From Gemmataceae bacterium (lineage in GTDB: Bacteria; Planctomycetota; Planctomycetia; Gemmatales; Gemmataceae): a stretch of DNA of 40,097 bases. Location: positions 930 through 41,026 of the forward strand of contig PLDW01000325.1 of the NCBI GenBank assembly GCA_003136315.1, given 5' to 3'. Below, in pieces: positions 8,686-16,418 of the stretch (position 1 is the first letter of the stretch; each line of letters starts with the position of its first letter). A program made the translations under genes and the position numbers. The notes below the pieces were generated by a model that was given only the letters and a program-made list of their open reading frames with translations, did no database searches and was not told where the DNA came from.

Positions 8686-10458
8686 TTAACGGGGAACCAG
8701 CCAGCAATCGTCCAAGGTGATCTCTCGTTGCTTGTACGACTGGTAGACACCAGACACCACCACGATGTCTCCCGCTTTCACCTTCGCCAGGCGGTCCTTC
8801 CAGTCTGGGCTGAAGGTGGAGACCACGCTGAACCCCACAGCAGCCTTGTTCTTGCTGGTCTTGGGGACCGTGAAAGTGATTCGGCCATCGCCGACCGAGT
8901 CCACCTTGGCCGTCAGGGTGATGGTTTTACCCTTGAACGTTGCGTCCGCCTTGTCCGCGCTTTCCGCGAACTGTCCGGTGAAGTTCGAGAAGTTGAGAAT
9001 GTTGGCGGGCTGCGACTTCGCGACGCGGCAGTCGTTCAGTGTCACGACCCCGGTTCCGTTCGCAATCCCATGCATCTCGATTTCGGCCCCCCGGCCAGCC
9101 TTCAGCACAACCGCGAACGGTTCGGCGGTCAAGAGGCAGAGGATGAATTTGTCGCCCGCGGGTACCGTCAGCGTCACGCTGCCCCCGGTGGGTGAGGTGG
9201 AGGGGTCCGCCACCCCGACAATTCCTTTGACCAGTATCAGTTTGTCCTCGTACTTCGCGGCGTCCTTGATCAACTCCTGCACGGTCAGTTTCGCAACGGG
9301 CTCGGGTGCCTCGGATTTCGACCGGCCGACAAAGCGACACCGAGTCAGTTTCCCACCCAACTGCGGGCGGTGTTCGTACAGGCCCATGATCTCGTAGCGG
9401 ACACCGTCCTCGAGCTTCGGCACCTTGGCCCAGTCATCCTTCTTGAATGCGCCGGTCGAGTCGCTCCGGCCGTTGTCCCCGCGGAGTTCGACGGTGGTCT
9501 CGACCCGGCCGTCGGGGTAGTTCGTGGTGAAGGGATTCAGCAAACGGGCAATCACCACAACACACTTGCCACTATACTTCTCGCCGTCCTTGAATAGGAT
9601 GTCGGCCGGGAGGGTGGCGACCGGCGGAGGGAGTTCGTCCGACTCGGTCCCGCCTGGACCGGCGCTGCCGGTTGATCGACGGAACTTGACCCACTCCTTG
9701 GTGCCAGCCGCGGAAACCTCCAGGTGGTCGGCATCGATCACCCGGATGTGGAAACCCATTACCTCCTCTTTCTCGCTCGCCTCCACCTTCCCGCCAAGGC
9801 CCTTCATCTCGGTGACAGTCACGTTCATCCCCAACAGTCCGTCACCGGGCGAACGGGCCATGTGCCATCGGCCACTCATCGACGCCCCAAGCATGATGGT
9901 GCCGACGAAGCGTTTGTCATTCGAGTCCAGTTCCAGCCGGGTGAATGGGAATTTGCGTAGCAACTCCGAGGGGTTCGCGGTCGGATCGTCACGCTCCCAT
10001 GTCCCGGCAACCCGATCGGCCGCCTGGCTGGCGGTGTAGGCGAGATACCCGATCACCCCCGCCCCGATCAGCACGAGAAGCAGGAACCCGCCGCACCCGT
10101 ACAGCCCGAGTTTGAACGCCAGTGAACGCTTCTTCCGGGGTCGCGAAGGCGGGTCGTCCGCACGCTTGCTCCGACCCTCGTCGGCTTTGTCGAGTTCGTC
10201 GGAGTGGGGGCGTTTGTTGGTCGGTTGGTCTTCAGGGGGTTCGACGGGCGGCGATGGAGACGCCGCGACCTCCGATTTCCGTCCGGAACGGGGCTCGGGG
10301 GTGTCCTCAAGGTCGGGGGTCAGAGCGGGCGGGATGGGCACCACCGCGGCCGGCACGGTGATCACCGCCTGACATGCGGAGCAACGAGCCCGCTTTCCAG
10401 CGGCTTCGTCTCCCACGCGAATTCGTTTTCCACAGTCGCACATCATGAGGATCGGCAT
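8686..10458 (-). CDS. Zinc-ribbon, single-pass membrane protein with repeated beta-barrel (OB-like) region
   Basis: The 590-residue product begins with a four-cysteine zinc ribbon (C7, C9, C26, C29). A Pro/Glu/Arg-rich linker follows, then one membrane helix (about 118-141, LGLYGCGGFLLLVLIGAGVIGYLAY). The first part of the exported region (WERDDPTANPSELLRKF onward) resembles planctomycete domains that test the size of a measured quantity, but I cannot name it. The rest has two or three segments of the form VTLTV-P-G-D-F and ITFTVPKTSK, ending in GDIVVVSGVYQSYKQREITLDDCWL, which resembles tRNA_anti-like OB folds. ATG 10458 is preceded by GGAG at 6 nt; an in-frame GTG at 10488 has no such site. 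It lies 76 bp after the ECF sigma gene and 95 bp before the kinase gene. Function is unknown; a cell-envelope sensor is a guess. Confidence 0.85.
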   Translation of the reverse strand: MPILMMCDCGKRIRVGDEAAGKRARCSACQAVITVPAAVVPIPPALTPDLEDTPEPRSGRKSEVAASPSPPVEPPEDQPTNKRPHSDELDKADEGRSKRADDPPSRPRKKRSLAFKLGLYGCGGFLLLVLIGAGVIGYLAYTASQAADRVAGTWERDDPTANPSELLRKFPFTRLELDSNDKRFVGTIMLGASMSGRWHMARSPGDGLLGMNVTVTEMKGLGGKVEASEKEEVMGFHIRVIDADHLEVSAAGTKEWVKFRRSTGSAGPGGTESDELPPPVATLPADILFKDGEKYSGKCVVVIARLLNPFTTNYPDGRVETTVELRGDNGRSDSTGAFKKDDWAKVPKLEDGVRYEIMGLYEHRPQLGGKLTRCRFVGRSKSEAPEPVAKLTVQELIKDAAKYEDKLILVKGIVGVADPSTSPTGGSVTLTVPAGDKFILCLLTAEPFAVVLKAGRGAEIEMHGIANGTGVVTLNDCRVAKSQPANILNFSNFTGQFAESADKADATFKGKTITLTAKVDSVGDGRITFTVPKTSKNKAAVGFSVVSTFSPDWKDRLAKVKAGDIVVVSGVYQSYKQREITLDDCWLVPR

Positions 10459-10534
10459 CACAAACTCCGGTGAACGAGTAGAGTTCACCGTGAAAGAGCA
10501 GATCCCGGCGATTCATTTCAGAGAAACTCGACAG

Positions 10535-11107
10535 TTAATCGATTAGCCCCTCAGCTTCCCTGCGGAACCGATTCAGCACCCGACTCTTGGCGATCCGTAC
10601 GGCGTTTGGGGTAATGCCAAGCCGGTCCGCGACATCGCTCGTCGGCAGGTCTTCGAGGACGAGTAGCCGAAACGCTTGCCAGGTGGCCGGTTCGAACTCG
10701 GGTTCGATCAACTCCAGGAGCCGCCGGGCAACGTGCCGATCGTGTTCCTCGTCCCAGATCCGACTCAGGTTACTGGACGGGTCTTCGAGTTGTGCGAGAA
10801 CGGGTTCGGGGTCCAACCCGCTTGAGCGGTCTCTGGCCCGCCAGAAGTTGCGGAGCCGGTTGACGGTCACCGTCCGCAGCCAGCGGCGGAAGGCACCGCG
10901 ACGGAAATCATGCTGAAAGCCGGGAAGTTCGCGGACAATCGCGGCGAGTACCTCCTGGGCGACGTCATCGACGTCCGAGGGCTGCAACCCATAGCGGACC
11001 ACCCACGCCCGGATCAATGGGGTGTACAGGTCCAGGAGTCTGCGCCAGGAAGTTGGGTCCGGGTGGGTGCGAAGCCGTTCGAGCAAGCTGACGGGAGTTT
11101 CGCTCAC
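10535..11107 (-). CDS. ECF-family RNA polymerase sigma factor
   Basis: This is a 190-residue sigma-70-family factor of the extracytoplasmic-function type. Region 2 is visible as LLDLYTPLIRAWVVRYGLQPSDVDDVAQEVLAAIVRELPGF followed by FRRWLRTVTVNRLRNFWR. Region 4 is the C-terminal helix-turn-helix DVADRLGITPNAVRIAKSRVLNRF. I chose GTG 11107 because planctomycete relatives begin close to SLLERLR. Upstream in-frame TTG and GTG codons, to 11221, would add up to 38 residues that look unconserved, and no candidate has a strong ribosome-binding site. It heads a minus-strand cluster with the zinc-ribbon membrane protein and the zinc-finger kinase. That neighbourhood fits the pattern in which ECF factors are controlled by co-encoded Ser/Thr kinases. 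Its target promoters cannot be read from this window. Confidence 0.92.
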   Translation of the reverse strand: MSETPVSLLERLRTHPDPTSWRRLLDLYTPLIRAWVVRYGLQPSDVDDVAQEVLAAIVRELPGFQHDFRRGAFRRWLRTVTVNRLRNFWRARDRSSGLDPEPVLAQLEDPSSNLSRIWDEEHDRHVARRLLELIEPEFEPATWQAFRLLVLEDLPTSDVADRLGITPNAVRIAKSRVLNRFRREAEGLID

Positions 11108-11313
11108 GGCGGGGGAGTTGGCTCGTGTGTCGTTGGGCGGCGATAGGATCAGTTTCGGCAGGGTGCGACGCGGCGTCAAGTTCACCGTCCGTTGCGTCGC
11201 TTCCCGTTCAAAATCGGGCAAGGTTCAGATCGTTGTCGAGTGCCGCCCGGCACGAGCACAGATCCGCCACCGTTGAACCCCGTAGCGATCAGGCCGCCTT
11301 GACTTCAACTTTT

Positions 11314-11323
11314 GGGTAGTGGC
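11314..11323. mobile_element. Probable terminus of the IS1-type remnant
   Basis: GGGTAGTGGC lies immediately after the transposase stop codon. The same 11-nt start plus a related continuation (a CAGTG segment followed by TTGATC) recurs at 27398. This suggests that it is the end of an insertion-sequence family present in this genome. Confidence 0.45.
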
Positions 11324-11725
11324 TTATGCCAGTGTTGATCGCTCCACCAACTCTCGCTGGGTCCACGGGCGGGATTCGAGCCCGGCAGCAACGGCTGGCG
11401 TCGTCTTCAGAGTCATATGAATCCGACCAAAGTTAAACCAAGCGAAGTGAAGAGCCATTGTTGCCCGATGGTTCTCCCATTTCTTGCTAAACGCATTCGT
11501 CAGCCGGGTCATGCGTCGGTCTTGCATCCGCACCGTTAGGTTGCCCCGTTCAACGTGACTCGTGCAAATCTGGGCCGGGTCGGGGTTGCCACAACACACT
11601 GTTTTGATTGTACCATTCACTTCGCCCGGGAAGTACCGGTGCTCATCAGCCTTGGTGGCGTGCTGATGACATAGTCCAAGATCCTTTAAACTCGTGAGAA
11701 CACCAGAGGATCTAAGGAACCGTAA
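11324..11725 (-). pseudogene. IS1-family transposase, C-terminal remnant
   Basis: The last 98 residues of this frame match the catalytic C-terminus of IS1-family transposases as found in Gram-negative bacteria and planctomycetes. Markers are CTSHVERGNLTVRM (with the catalytic Glu), RRMTRLTNAFSKKWENH, LHFAWFNFGRIHMTL and a closing TPAVAAGLESRPWTQREL. Upstream the frame stays open to 11725 (TSLKDLGL, then HATKADEHRYF) but meets tandem TGA codons there. The N-terminal half, with its HTH and first catalytic Asp, is missing. The gene is therefore broken and inactive. The adjoining bases up to about 11760 are noticeably AT-richer than the neighbouring genes, in keeping with foreign origin. From 11726 to 11915 I see no gene. 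Confidence 0.85.
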
Positions 11726-11915
11726 TCATCAGAGCGTTGTCCACTCTGAAACAATATTAGAAAATATCGTGTTGGTGCTGGCGGAGACCTACCCCCAGCA
11801 ATCGGAGGGTCGGGAGAGGCGTCGGGCATAACTACGCCATTCGGCAGGGTGGGGTTTGAGGGGCTACTTTAGTCACCTCAAGCAAGGGCGTCAACACCCA
11901 ACAGAAGTGGCTTTG

Positions 11916-12179
11916 CTATTTACCCCATCTTACATTCGCTGCCTTTCGCGCTGCCGCAACCCGCTGTTCTTGCGTCATTTTTACAGCCCGCGCCTTCCCG
12001 CCCTTTAGCCCACCTTTTCGACCCAGCGCAACCGCAGCCGGATCTTTCCCATCGACAGGAGGTGGGGTAGTCTGGGGTGTCGGTTCCCCGACAATGGCCT
12101 GGATAACGCCAAACGCGGTTAGATTCGGGTCGGGGAGCTTCGGTTTGCGTGAGCGGTTTAGCATACCAGTATTATCCAT
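11916..12179 (-). CDS. Small basic protein with Ala/Lys/Gly-rich C-terminus
   Basis: The 87-residue product has a neutral N-terminal half and a strongly basic end, AAVALGRKGGLKGGKARA then TQEQRVAAARKAANVRW. This tail recurs in many small bacterial proteins, often labelled histone-like or stress proteins, where it is thought to bind nucleic acid; no function is proven. The ATG at 12179 has a modest AGTAGG about 10 nt upstream. It lies between the IS1 remnant and a divergent glycosyltransferase, and could be accessory. A gap of 146 bp with palindromes separates it from the divergent gene. Confidence 0.75.
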   Translation of the reverse strand: MDNTGMLNRSRKPKLPDPNLTAFGVIQAIVGEPTPQTTPPPVDGKDPAAVALGRKGGLKGGKARAVKMTQEQRVAAARKAANVRWGK

Positions 12180-12210
12180 TGCTGGTTGCCTACTGGCAAG
12201 CTGAATCCCC

Positions 12211-12256
12211 GTCCGGAGCCGGAGAGCCGGACCGGACGACCCGACCTGTGGGTCGG
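12211..12256. repeat. Nested palindromes in a divergent intergenic region
   Basis: GTCCGG (12211-12216) pairs with CCGGAC (12232-12237), and the bases between repeat the GCCGGA word. A second hairpin follows directly: CCGACC (12241-12246) pairs with GGTCGG (12251-12256). They lie between two divergent genes, so they are more likely a repeat element or regulator site than a terminator. Confidence 0.5.
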
Positions 12257-12325
12257 CTGGTGACGCTCTTCCCGATCGGTTAGGCTTTCCTGCCTGTTGT
12301 GAGGATCACCCAGGGAGGGGTCACA

Positions 12326-14077
12326 ATGTCTGGGGCCGCGCGAGCCGGGTTGGTGGTGGCTCTTCTTGTGCCGCCGGGTGTCTTCCTGGCGTCAGCGGCG
12401 GAATTCCGGTCGGCCAACAGTGTCAGCCACGACGAGACGTTCTACCTGACTGCCGGTAAGGCCATTTTCGCTCGCAACGATTTCGATCCTTGCGCTCAAT
12501 ACGGAGTCGCCCCGCTCCCCGTACTCCTGGAGTACAGCCCGGCGATCCTGACTCGTGGCGATCAGGTCTCGGATAAGGTCTGGGGGTCGACCCCGGAGGA
12601 TCCGGCGTCCGTGGACCTGGCCCGTGCTACCACGGCTCTCGTCGTCGGGGTGCCGCTCCTCGTTTTTGTCGCGTTGTGGGCCTTCCGGCAGACGGGTTCG
12701 GTCGTCGCGGCTGGTGCGACGGGGTTCCTCGTCGCTCTCTCGCCGATGGTTTCGGCTCATGCCTCCGTGGCAACCACCGATGTCTGCTTCACCCTCCTGT
12801 TTCTGGCCGCCCTCCTCGCGATCGGAGCGCACGCAGCCTGTCCCACGGCCTGGCGATTCCTGCTTGCCGGAGGACTCGTGGGACTGGCGCTTTCCGCGAA
12901 ATATACGGGGTTGGTTCTCCTCCCGGTCGGATACCTGGTGGGTGTGATCGCCGATTTCCGATGCTCCCTGCCCATCCCCGCACGATTGGCGCGATTGGTG
13001 ATGGTCCATCCCGCTCGACAGCTCGGGCTCGCGGTCGTGGCTGTGTTGGTCGCCTGGGCGATCACGGGGTTCGAGGTCTCCCCGGTACCGATCTCGGCCC
13101 AGCCAGCGAGTGCGGTTCCAGCGGGGACAGGGATTCGCTCGGTCCTGGGGGACGGATCGGTCGCGGACCTGGCCATCAATCTGGGCCACCGACTCCACCT
13201 CCCGAGTCCGATTGTGGGGGCGTATCGACAGTACGCGATGGCTGCGGAGAGAACCTCGCCGACCTACCCCACGCAGTTGTTCGGGCAGGTGTACCCTACC
13301 GGGCATCGTCTCTATTACGTTTGGGCAATTATCCTGAAGAGTACACCGGCAGAACTTGTACTGTTCGTTGTGGCCGGCATCGGTGTCGTTGCCAGTTGTC
13401 GGTACGGGTTGAGCCGAGTGGGACGGTCGTGGGTTCCTGTTGTCGTCGGGGTTGGAACACTTCTGGTTCTGTTCAGCTTCTCCACAAAACAGTTCGGGCT
13501 GCGCTATCTTCTGCCAATCTATCCCACAGTCGTCGTGATTGCGGTGACCGGATTGCACACCCAGCTTGGTCATCGACCGGCGGTGTTTGCAGTGACACTG
13601 ACGGGGTTGATCGGCTGGCAAGCCGTGTCGGCGATTGCCGCGAGTCCGTACTCTCTGTCGTATGTCAACGAGATCGCCGGTGGACCAGGGCATGGACAGG
13701 AGTCTCTGGGGAATTCGGATGTGGACTGGGGCCAGGGGTTGATCGCCCTGGGGGAGTTCCTGGATCGGGAGGGGGAGTCGGCGGTGTTGGTTCGGGTGTT
13801 GGGCACCACTCCCCCAGTCGCATATGGAGTCCACGTTCTCCCGTGGCAATCTTACCCCGCTTCCCCCTGTCGCTACATCGCGGTCGGCGCGACGATGCTT
13901 CACCGGAACCCCGCTCTGGATCCCCGAGTCTGGCCGTTCCGCGGCCTTGTCCCTGTTGCAGTGGTAGGTGGGTCGATCCTGGTCTTCGACACGTCCGACC
14001 CAGCCGTCTGGCAAGCGTACTTGTGTGGGAATGAACGACATCGCGCGCTGGCCTCCAGAGCGACTGAGCCGCGATGA
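12326..14077 (+). CDS. GT39/ArnT-like polytopic glycosyltransferase
   Basis: The 583-residue product has the layout of dolichyl/polyprenyl-phosphate-dependent mannosyl- or aminoarabinosyl-type transferases. After a first membrane helix comes the family's acidic loop motif (SHDETFYLTAGKAIFARNDF, with the Asp-Glu pair). About nine to ten further helices follow, including TTDVCFTLLFLAALLAIGAHA and LLAGGLVGLALSAKYTGLVLLPVGYL. A C-terminal extracytoplasmic region carries the NEIAGGPGHG and SNVDWGQGL-like segments (here NSDVDWGQGL) found in many planctomycete homologs. It would transfer a sugar from a lipid carrier to protein or lipid on the outer face of the cytoplasmic membrane; donor and acceptor are unknown. 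I chose ATG 12326 because GGGAGGGG precedes it by about 6 nt; an upstream in-frame GTG at 12299 has no such site. Confidence 0.88.
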   Translation: MSGAARAGLVVALLVPPGVFLASAAEFRSANSVSHDETFYLTAGKAIFARNDFDPCAQYGVAPLPVLLEYSPAILTRGDQVSDKVWGSTPEDPASVDLARATTALVVGVPLLVFVALWAFRQTGSVVAAGATGFLVALSPMVSAHASVATTDVCFTLLFLAALLAIGAHAACPTAWRFLLAGGLVGLALSAKYTGLVLLPVGYLVGVIADFRCSLPIPARLARLVMVHPARQLGLAVVAVLVAWAITGFEVSPVPISAQPASAVPAGTGIRSVLGDGSVADLAINLGHRLHLPSPIVGAYRQYAMAAERTSPTYPTQLFGQVYPTGHRLYYVWAIILKSTPAELVLFVVAGIGVVASCRYGLSRVGRSWVPVVVGVGTLLVLFSFSTKQFGLRYLLPIYPTVVVIAVTGLHTQLGHRPAVFAVTLTGLIGWQAVSAIAASPYSLSYVNEIAGGPGHGQESLGNSDVDWGQGLIALGEFLDREGESAVLVRVLGTTPPVAYGVHVLPWQSYPASPCRYIAVGATMLHRNPALDPRVWPFRGLVPVAVVGGSILVFDTSDPAVWQAYLCGNERHRALASRATEPR

Positions 14078-14382
14078 GCCGAGAATTGTTCGAATTCGCG
14101 CGGAGTGCGGCCAGAACGCAGTCAGAACCGGGTTCGAGCCCCAGGCTGACCCCCCGTGCCCAGAAACCGGGAGTCCGGGTTCCCGGGATAAACTGGGATG
14201 GTGCGGTAGTCGTTGTTGGCGGAAGCACAGTCAATTCGACCGCGTTCGAGACCCATCTTGCCAACCAAATCCTTCCTCTCGACTGCCCGGAGTGTGGCTC
14301 AAGTCGCACCGGCTCACGGCCCGATACTGGCGAAACCGGTGATTCTGCTGTGTGTAGATCATTTTCCGAGGAGGGGGCTCCG
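14078..14382. other. Leader region before the DUF6134-like gene
   Basis: An open frame begins at ATG 14074, overlapping the glycosyltransferase stop as ATGA, and continues into the next gene. Its third codon positions are much less GC-rich than in neighbouring genes, and the predicted 103 residues look unlike a known domain. I therefore treat this stretch as probably non-coding. An AGGAGG ribosome-binding site at 14369-14374 serves ATG 14383. Confidence 0.5.
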
Positions 14383-15102
14383 ATGCGGGTCGGGATCGCG
14401 CGAGCGGCCATTTCCACTGCCCTGGTGGTGGTCGGATACTTCGGGCTCACGGCCTGCCGGATCGCCTGGGCAGCTCCCAACAATGAGGCCGAGAGTGCCG
14501 CTGCGGACCCGCTCGTGACCGAGGCCCGGACGTTCTCCGTGAAAGTCGACGGCAAACCGGCTGGGACGTTCACCATCACCTCGAAACCCGATGATGCAGC
14601 CGCAACCATAACGGTCTCCGCCGTCGCCGACATCCAGATCCGCAAGGGGCCATTCACTTACAAGTATTCACTACGGAGTTCGGAAACCTGGAAGGGTGAC
14701 CGGGTCACTGCGCTGGATTCGACCGCGAACGATGACGGGAAACGGCACTCCGTGAAGGCGACAGCCGCGGATGGCGGTTTGACGGTCACAGCTAACGGTC
14801 GAGTTCGGGCGGGTCGTGCTGATGTCCTTACAACGACCGGGTGGCGAGGACCTGACCCGAAGGCCCGCGACGTGAATCTACTCGACACCGAGGACGGATC
14901 GGAAACGGTGGTGCAGGTGCAGACCCTCGGCGCGTGTCAGGTGGCGATCAATGGGCAGATCGTGGACGGACAGAGGTATCGGCTGACCGGCAAGGGAGTA
15001 GACACCGAATGGTGGTTCGATGCGACTGGCCGCCCGATTCACCAGCGGATGATCTGGGACGGCCACAAGGTTGTGATGGATCTGACCGGTGTATCGAAGT
15101 AA
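14383..15102 (+). CDS. DUF6134-like exported protein (possible lipoprotein)
   Basis: The 239-residue product starts with a secretion signal (ARAAISTALVVVGYFGLTAC). This can be read as a lipoprotein signal with lipobox LTAC, or as a type I signal cut after AWA. The mature part begins ARTFSVKVDGKPAGTFTIT, the strand pattern of DUF6134 proteins, and is predicted to be all beta. It ends in a WWFDATGRPIHQRMIWDGHKVVMDL strand pair. DUF6134 has no established biochemical role. ATG 14383 is preceded by AGGAGG at 8 nt. An alternative start at 14074 (ATGA overlap with the upstream gene) would add 103 residues of poor coding character. It lies downstream of the glycosyltransferase on the same strand and may share its transcript. 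Confidence 0.8.
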   Translation: MRVGIARAAISTALVVVGYFGLTACRIAWAAPNNEAESAAADPLVTEARTFSVKVDGKPAGTFTITSKPDDAAATITVSAVADIQIRKGPFTYKYSLRSSETWKGDRVTALDSTANDDGKRHSVKATAADGGLTVTANGRVRAGRADVLTTTGWRGPDPKARDVNLLDTEDGSETVVQVQTLGACQVAINGQIVDGQRYRLTGKGVDTEWWFDATGRPIHQRMIWDGHKVVMDLTGVSK

Positions 15103-15187
15103 CTCGCTGTTGCGAGCCCGAAGAATAACGACTTACGGAAGCGCGGAATGGCCCTGGAACGAAGTGTCGAGAGACGAGATCTTGGGG

Positions 15188-15216
15188 TTGACAGCGCTTC
15201 GGGTGGGCCTTATATG
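15188..15216 (+). promoter_or_regulatory. Sigma70-like promoter
   Basis: A perfect -35 box TTGACA (15188-15193) is followed after exactly 17 bp by TATATG (15211-15216), which matches four of six -10 positions. It points at the small exported protein starting at 15253 and is the best housekeeping-type promoter I found by eye in the window. Confidence 0.65.
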
Positions 15217-15252
15217 CTCGCCCAGATCGATCCGAAAAATGGGGGGGAAGCC

Positions 15253-15537
15253 ATGCGAATCACATGGTTGATGCTTGCTTCCGTGCTGGGGAGCGCGGCG
15301 GCCGGGGCATCGGGTTGCAGTCTGTGTGATCAATGTTGTGGAGGGTCCGCGAAGCCGATCCCGCCTGCTACGGCCGGTAGTGGGACACTCCCGGGCGGCA
15401 CGGCCGTGAATCAACGAGTTCCAGGCACGCTGGATTCTCCGATGCGCCCCACTGGTATGGCCCCGGTGGGGACTGGAACGCCCATGAGTGGCGCTGCTCC
15501 AGTGAGTACTGGAGCATATGGCGGAACAGGCAACTGA
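15253..15537 (+). CDS. Small Cys/Gly/Pro-rich exported protein
   Basis: This 94-residue protein opens with a hydrophobic signal (MRITWLMLASVLGSAAAGASG) followed by a cysteine cluster, CSLCDQCC. The ASGC at the junction could be a relaxed lipobox, making it a small lipoprotein; otherwise it is simply secreted. The rest is Gly/Thr/Pro-rich, low in complexity, with three repeats of a PxGTGxP-like or PVSTGAYGG-like element and no recognisable domain. GGGGGGGAAG lies just upstream of the ATG, and its own TTGACA/TATATG promoter begins 65 bp before it. A strong hairpin terminator follows. Similar short Cys-rich exported proteins are common in planctomycetes and unstudied. Confidence 0.78.
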   Translation: MRITWLMLASVLGSAAAGASGCSLCDQCCGGSAKPIPPATAGSGTLPGGTAVNQRVPGTLDSPMRPTGMAPVGTGTPMSGAAPVSTGAYGGTGN

Positions 15538-15574
15538 ATTCCGATGCGGCTAATGATCTGAGCAGTCGATACGA

Positions 15575-15607
15575 ACTCGGGCCGATGGTAAGGTCATCGC
15601 CCCGAGT
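15575..15607. terminator. Bidirectional hairpin terminator between convergent genes
   Basis: ACTCGGG (15575-15581) pairs with CCCGAGT (15601-15607), and inside it CGATG (15583-15587) pairs with CATCG (15595-15599) around a 7-nt loop. It lies between the small exported protein (plus) and the TIGR03000 gene (minus), so it can end both transcripts. Confidence 0.7.
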
Positions 15608-15619
15608 GTAATGGTGAGT

Positions 15620-16330
15620 TCACCGACCGCCCGGGATGAGGTTCGGAGCAGTGAAGTCGACCCGGACGACCTCGCCAGCTCTGCCGGTTGCGGCTCTTTT
15701 GCTTTCGAGGGTTGCCCCCCGTTCCGACCAGCGGGCAGTCACCTCGAATCGGCTGTCTTGATCTGCCGGAACCGGAGGGGTGGCGAACAGTCGGTCCGAC
15801 CCCGTCAGCTTCATCTTCAATCCATCGACCCACACCTCAGCCTGAGGGTGGGGAACTTTGACTGACAGGAAAACACAGCCCACCGGACCTGGAGCCGCTT
15901 GCGTCGGGGCAAGAGGTGGAAGTTCCTCAATCATTACAGGGCTGGGGAGCAATCGGCCGCCCCGGTACCGGGGGTTAATCGGTCCCGGCCATCCGTAGTA
16001 TCCGACACCTCCACCGAGAGTGGGCCGTGTCCACCACTGATTCACGAGGTCATTATTGTTGGTCAGCACCCCAGGAATCGACCCGGGAACCGGGACTGGC
16101 GGACCATACAGGCTCAACCCGTTCGTCCAGTAACTGCCATACGCCCCCCGGAATCCTGGCCAACCGATATACGGGTAGATCGGCGCTGCGGTGTAAGGAC
16201 CGTAGGCACCCGGTCCAGAATAGACACCAATCCCAACACCCACCTGCGCTTTTGCTGGACCTGCAACGGCCAACAGGCACACAGGCAAGCTCAGTGCCAT
16301 CGCTCGGGACAAGAACGACCGGTGGGGCAT
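15620..16330 (-). CDS. TIGR03000 domain exported protein (paralog 1)
   Basis: The 236-residue product has a signal peptide (SRAMALSLPVCLLAVAGPAKA, cut before QVGV). A Gly/Tyr/Pro-rich segment follows, containing GWPGFRGAYGSYWTNG. The C-terminal TIGR03000 domain starts at VSLVKVPHPQAEVWVDG-like residues (VFLSVKVPHPQAEVWVDG) and ends TGRAGEVVRVDFT. TIGR03000 is a short beta domain frequent in planctomycete surface proteins, with no known biochemical activity. ATG 16330 has AGGTG a few bases upstream; an upstream in-frame ATG would read through the AGCT-repeat spacer and is unlikely. The next gene encodes a close paralog with the same order of elements, so this is a tandem duplication. Confidence 0.88.
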   Translation of the reverse strand: MPHRSFLSRAMALSLPVCLLAVAGPAKAQVGVGIGVYSGPGAYGPYTAAPIYPYIGWPGFRGAYGSYWTNGLSLYGPPVPVPGSIPGVLTNNNDLVNQWWTRPTLGGGVGYYGWPGPINPRYRGGRLLPSPVMIEELPPLAPTQAAPGPVGCVFLSVKVPHPQAEVWVDGLKMKLTGSDRLFATPPVPADQDSRFEVTARWSERGATLESKRAATGRAGEVVRVDFTAPNLIPGGR

Positions 16331-16352
16331 GAGGCACCTGGGGGGAGTTGTG

Positions 16353-16418
16353 AGCTTGTAGCTGATAGCTTGTAGCTTATAGCCGAAAACTTGCTGGCTA
16401 CATGCTCCAAGCTCCAAG
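16353..16418. repeat. AGCT-rich short tandem repeats
   Basis: Two 14-nt direct repeats, AGCTTGTAGCTGAT (16353-16366) and AGCTTGTAGCTTAT (16367-16380), are followed by CTCCAAG twice in tandem (about 16405-16418). They fill the 88-bp spacer between the two TIGR03000 genes and are unlike the surrounding GC-rich sequence. Confidence 0.8.

Noticed and set aside
12392-14041. 549-residue open frame antisense to the glycosyltransferase
   Set aside because: It mirrors a well-supported membrane protein, is dominated by Arg/Gly/Ser/Asp residues, and has no recognisable domain. It is a GC-rich shadow frame.
14122-14160. tRNA-like GGGTTCGAGCCC
   Set aside because: No acceptor partner or other arms within tRNA distance.
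14074-14382. Extended start of the DUF6134-like gene with ATGA overlap
   Set aside because: Low third-position GC and a strong AGGAGG plus signal peptide at 14383 favour the shorter form, though coupling cannot be excluded.
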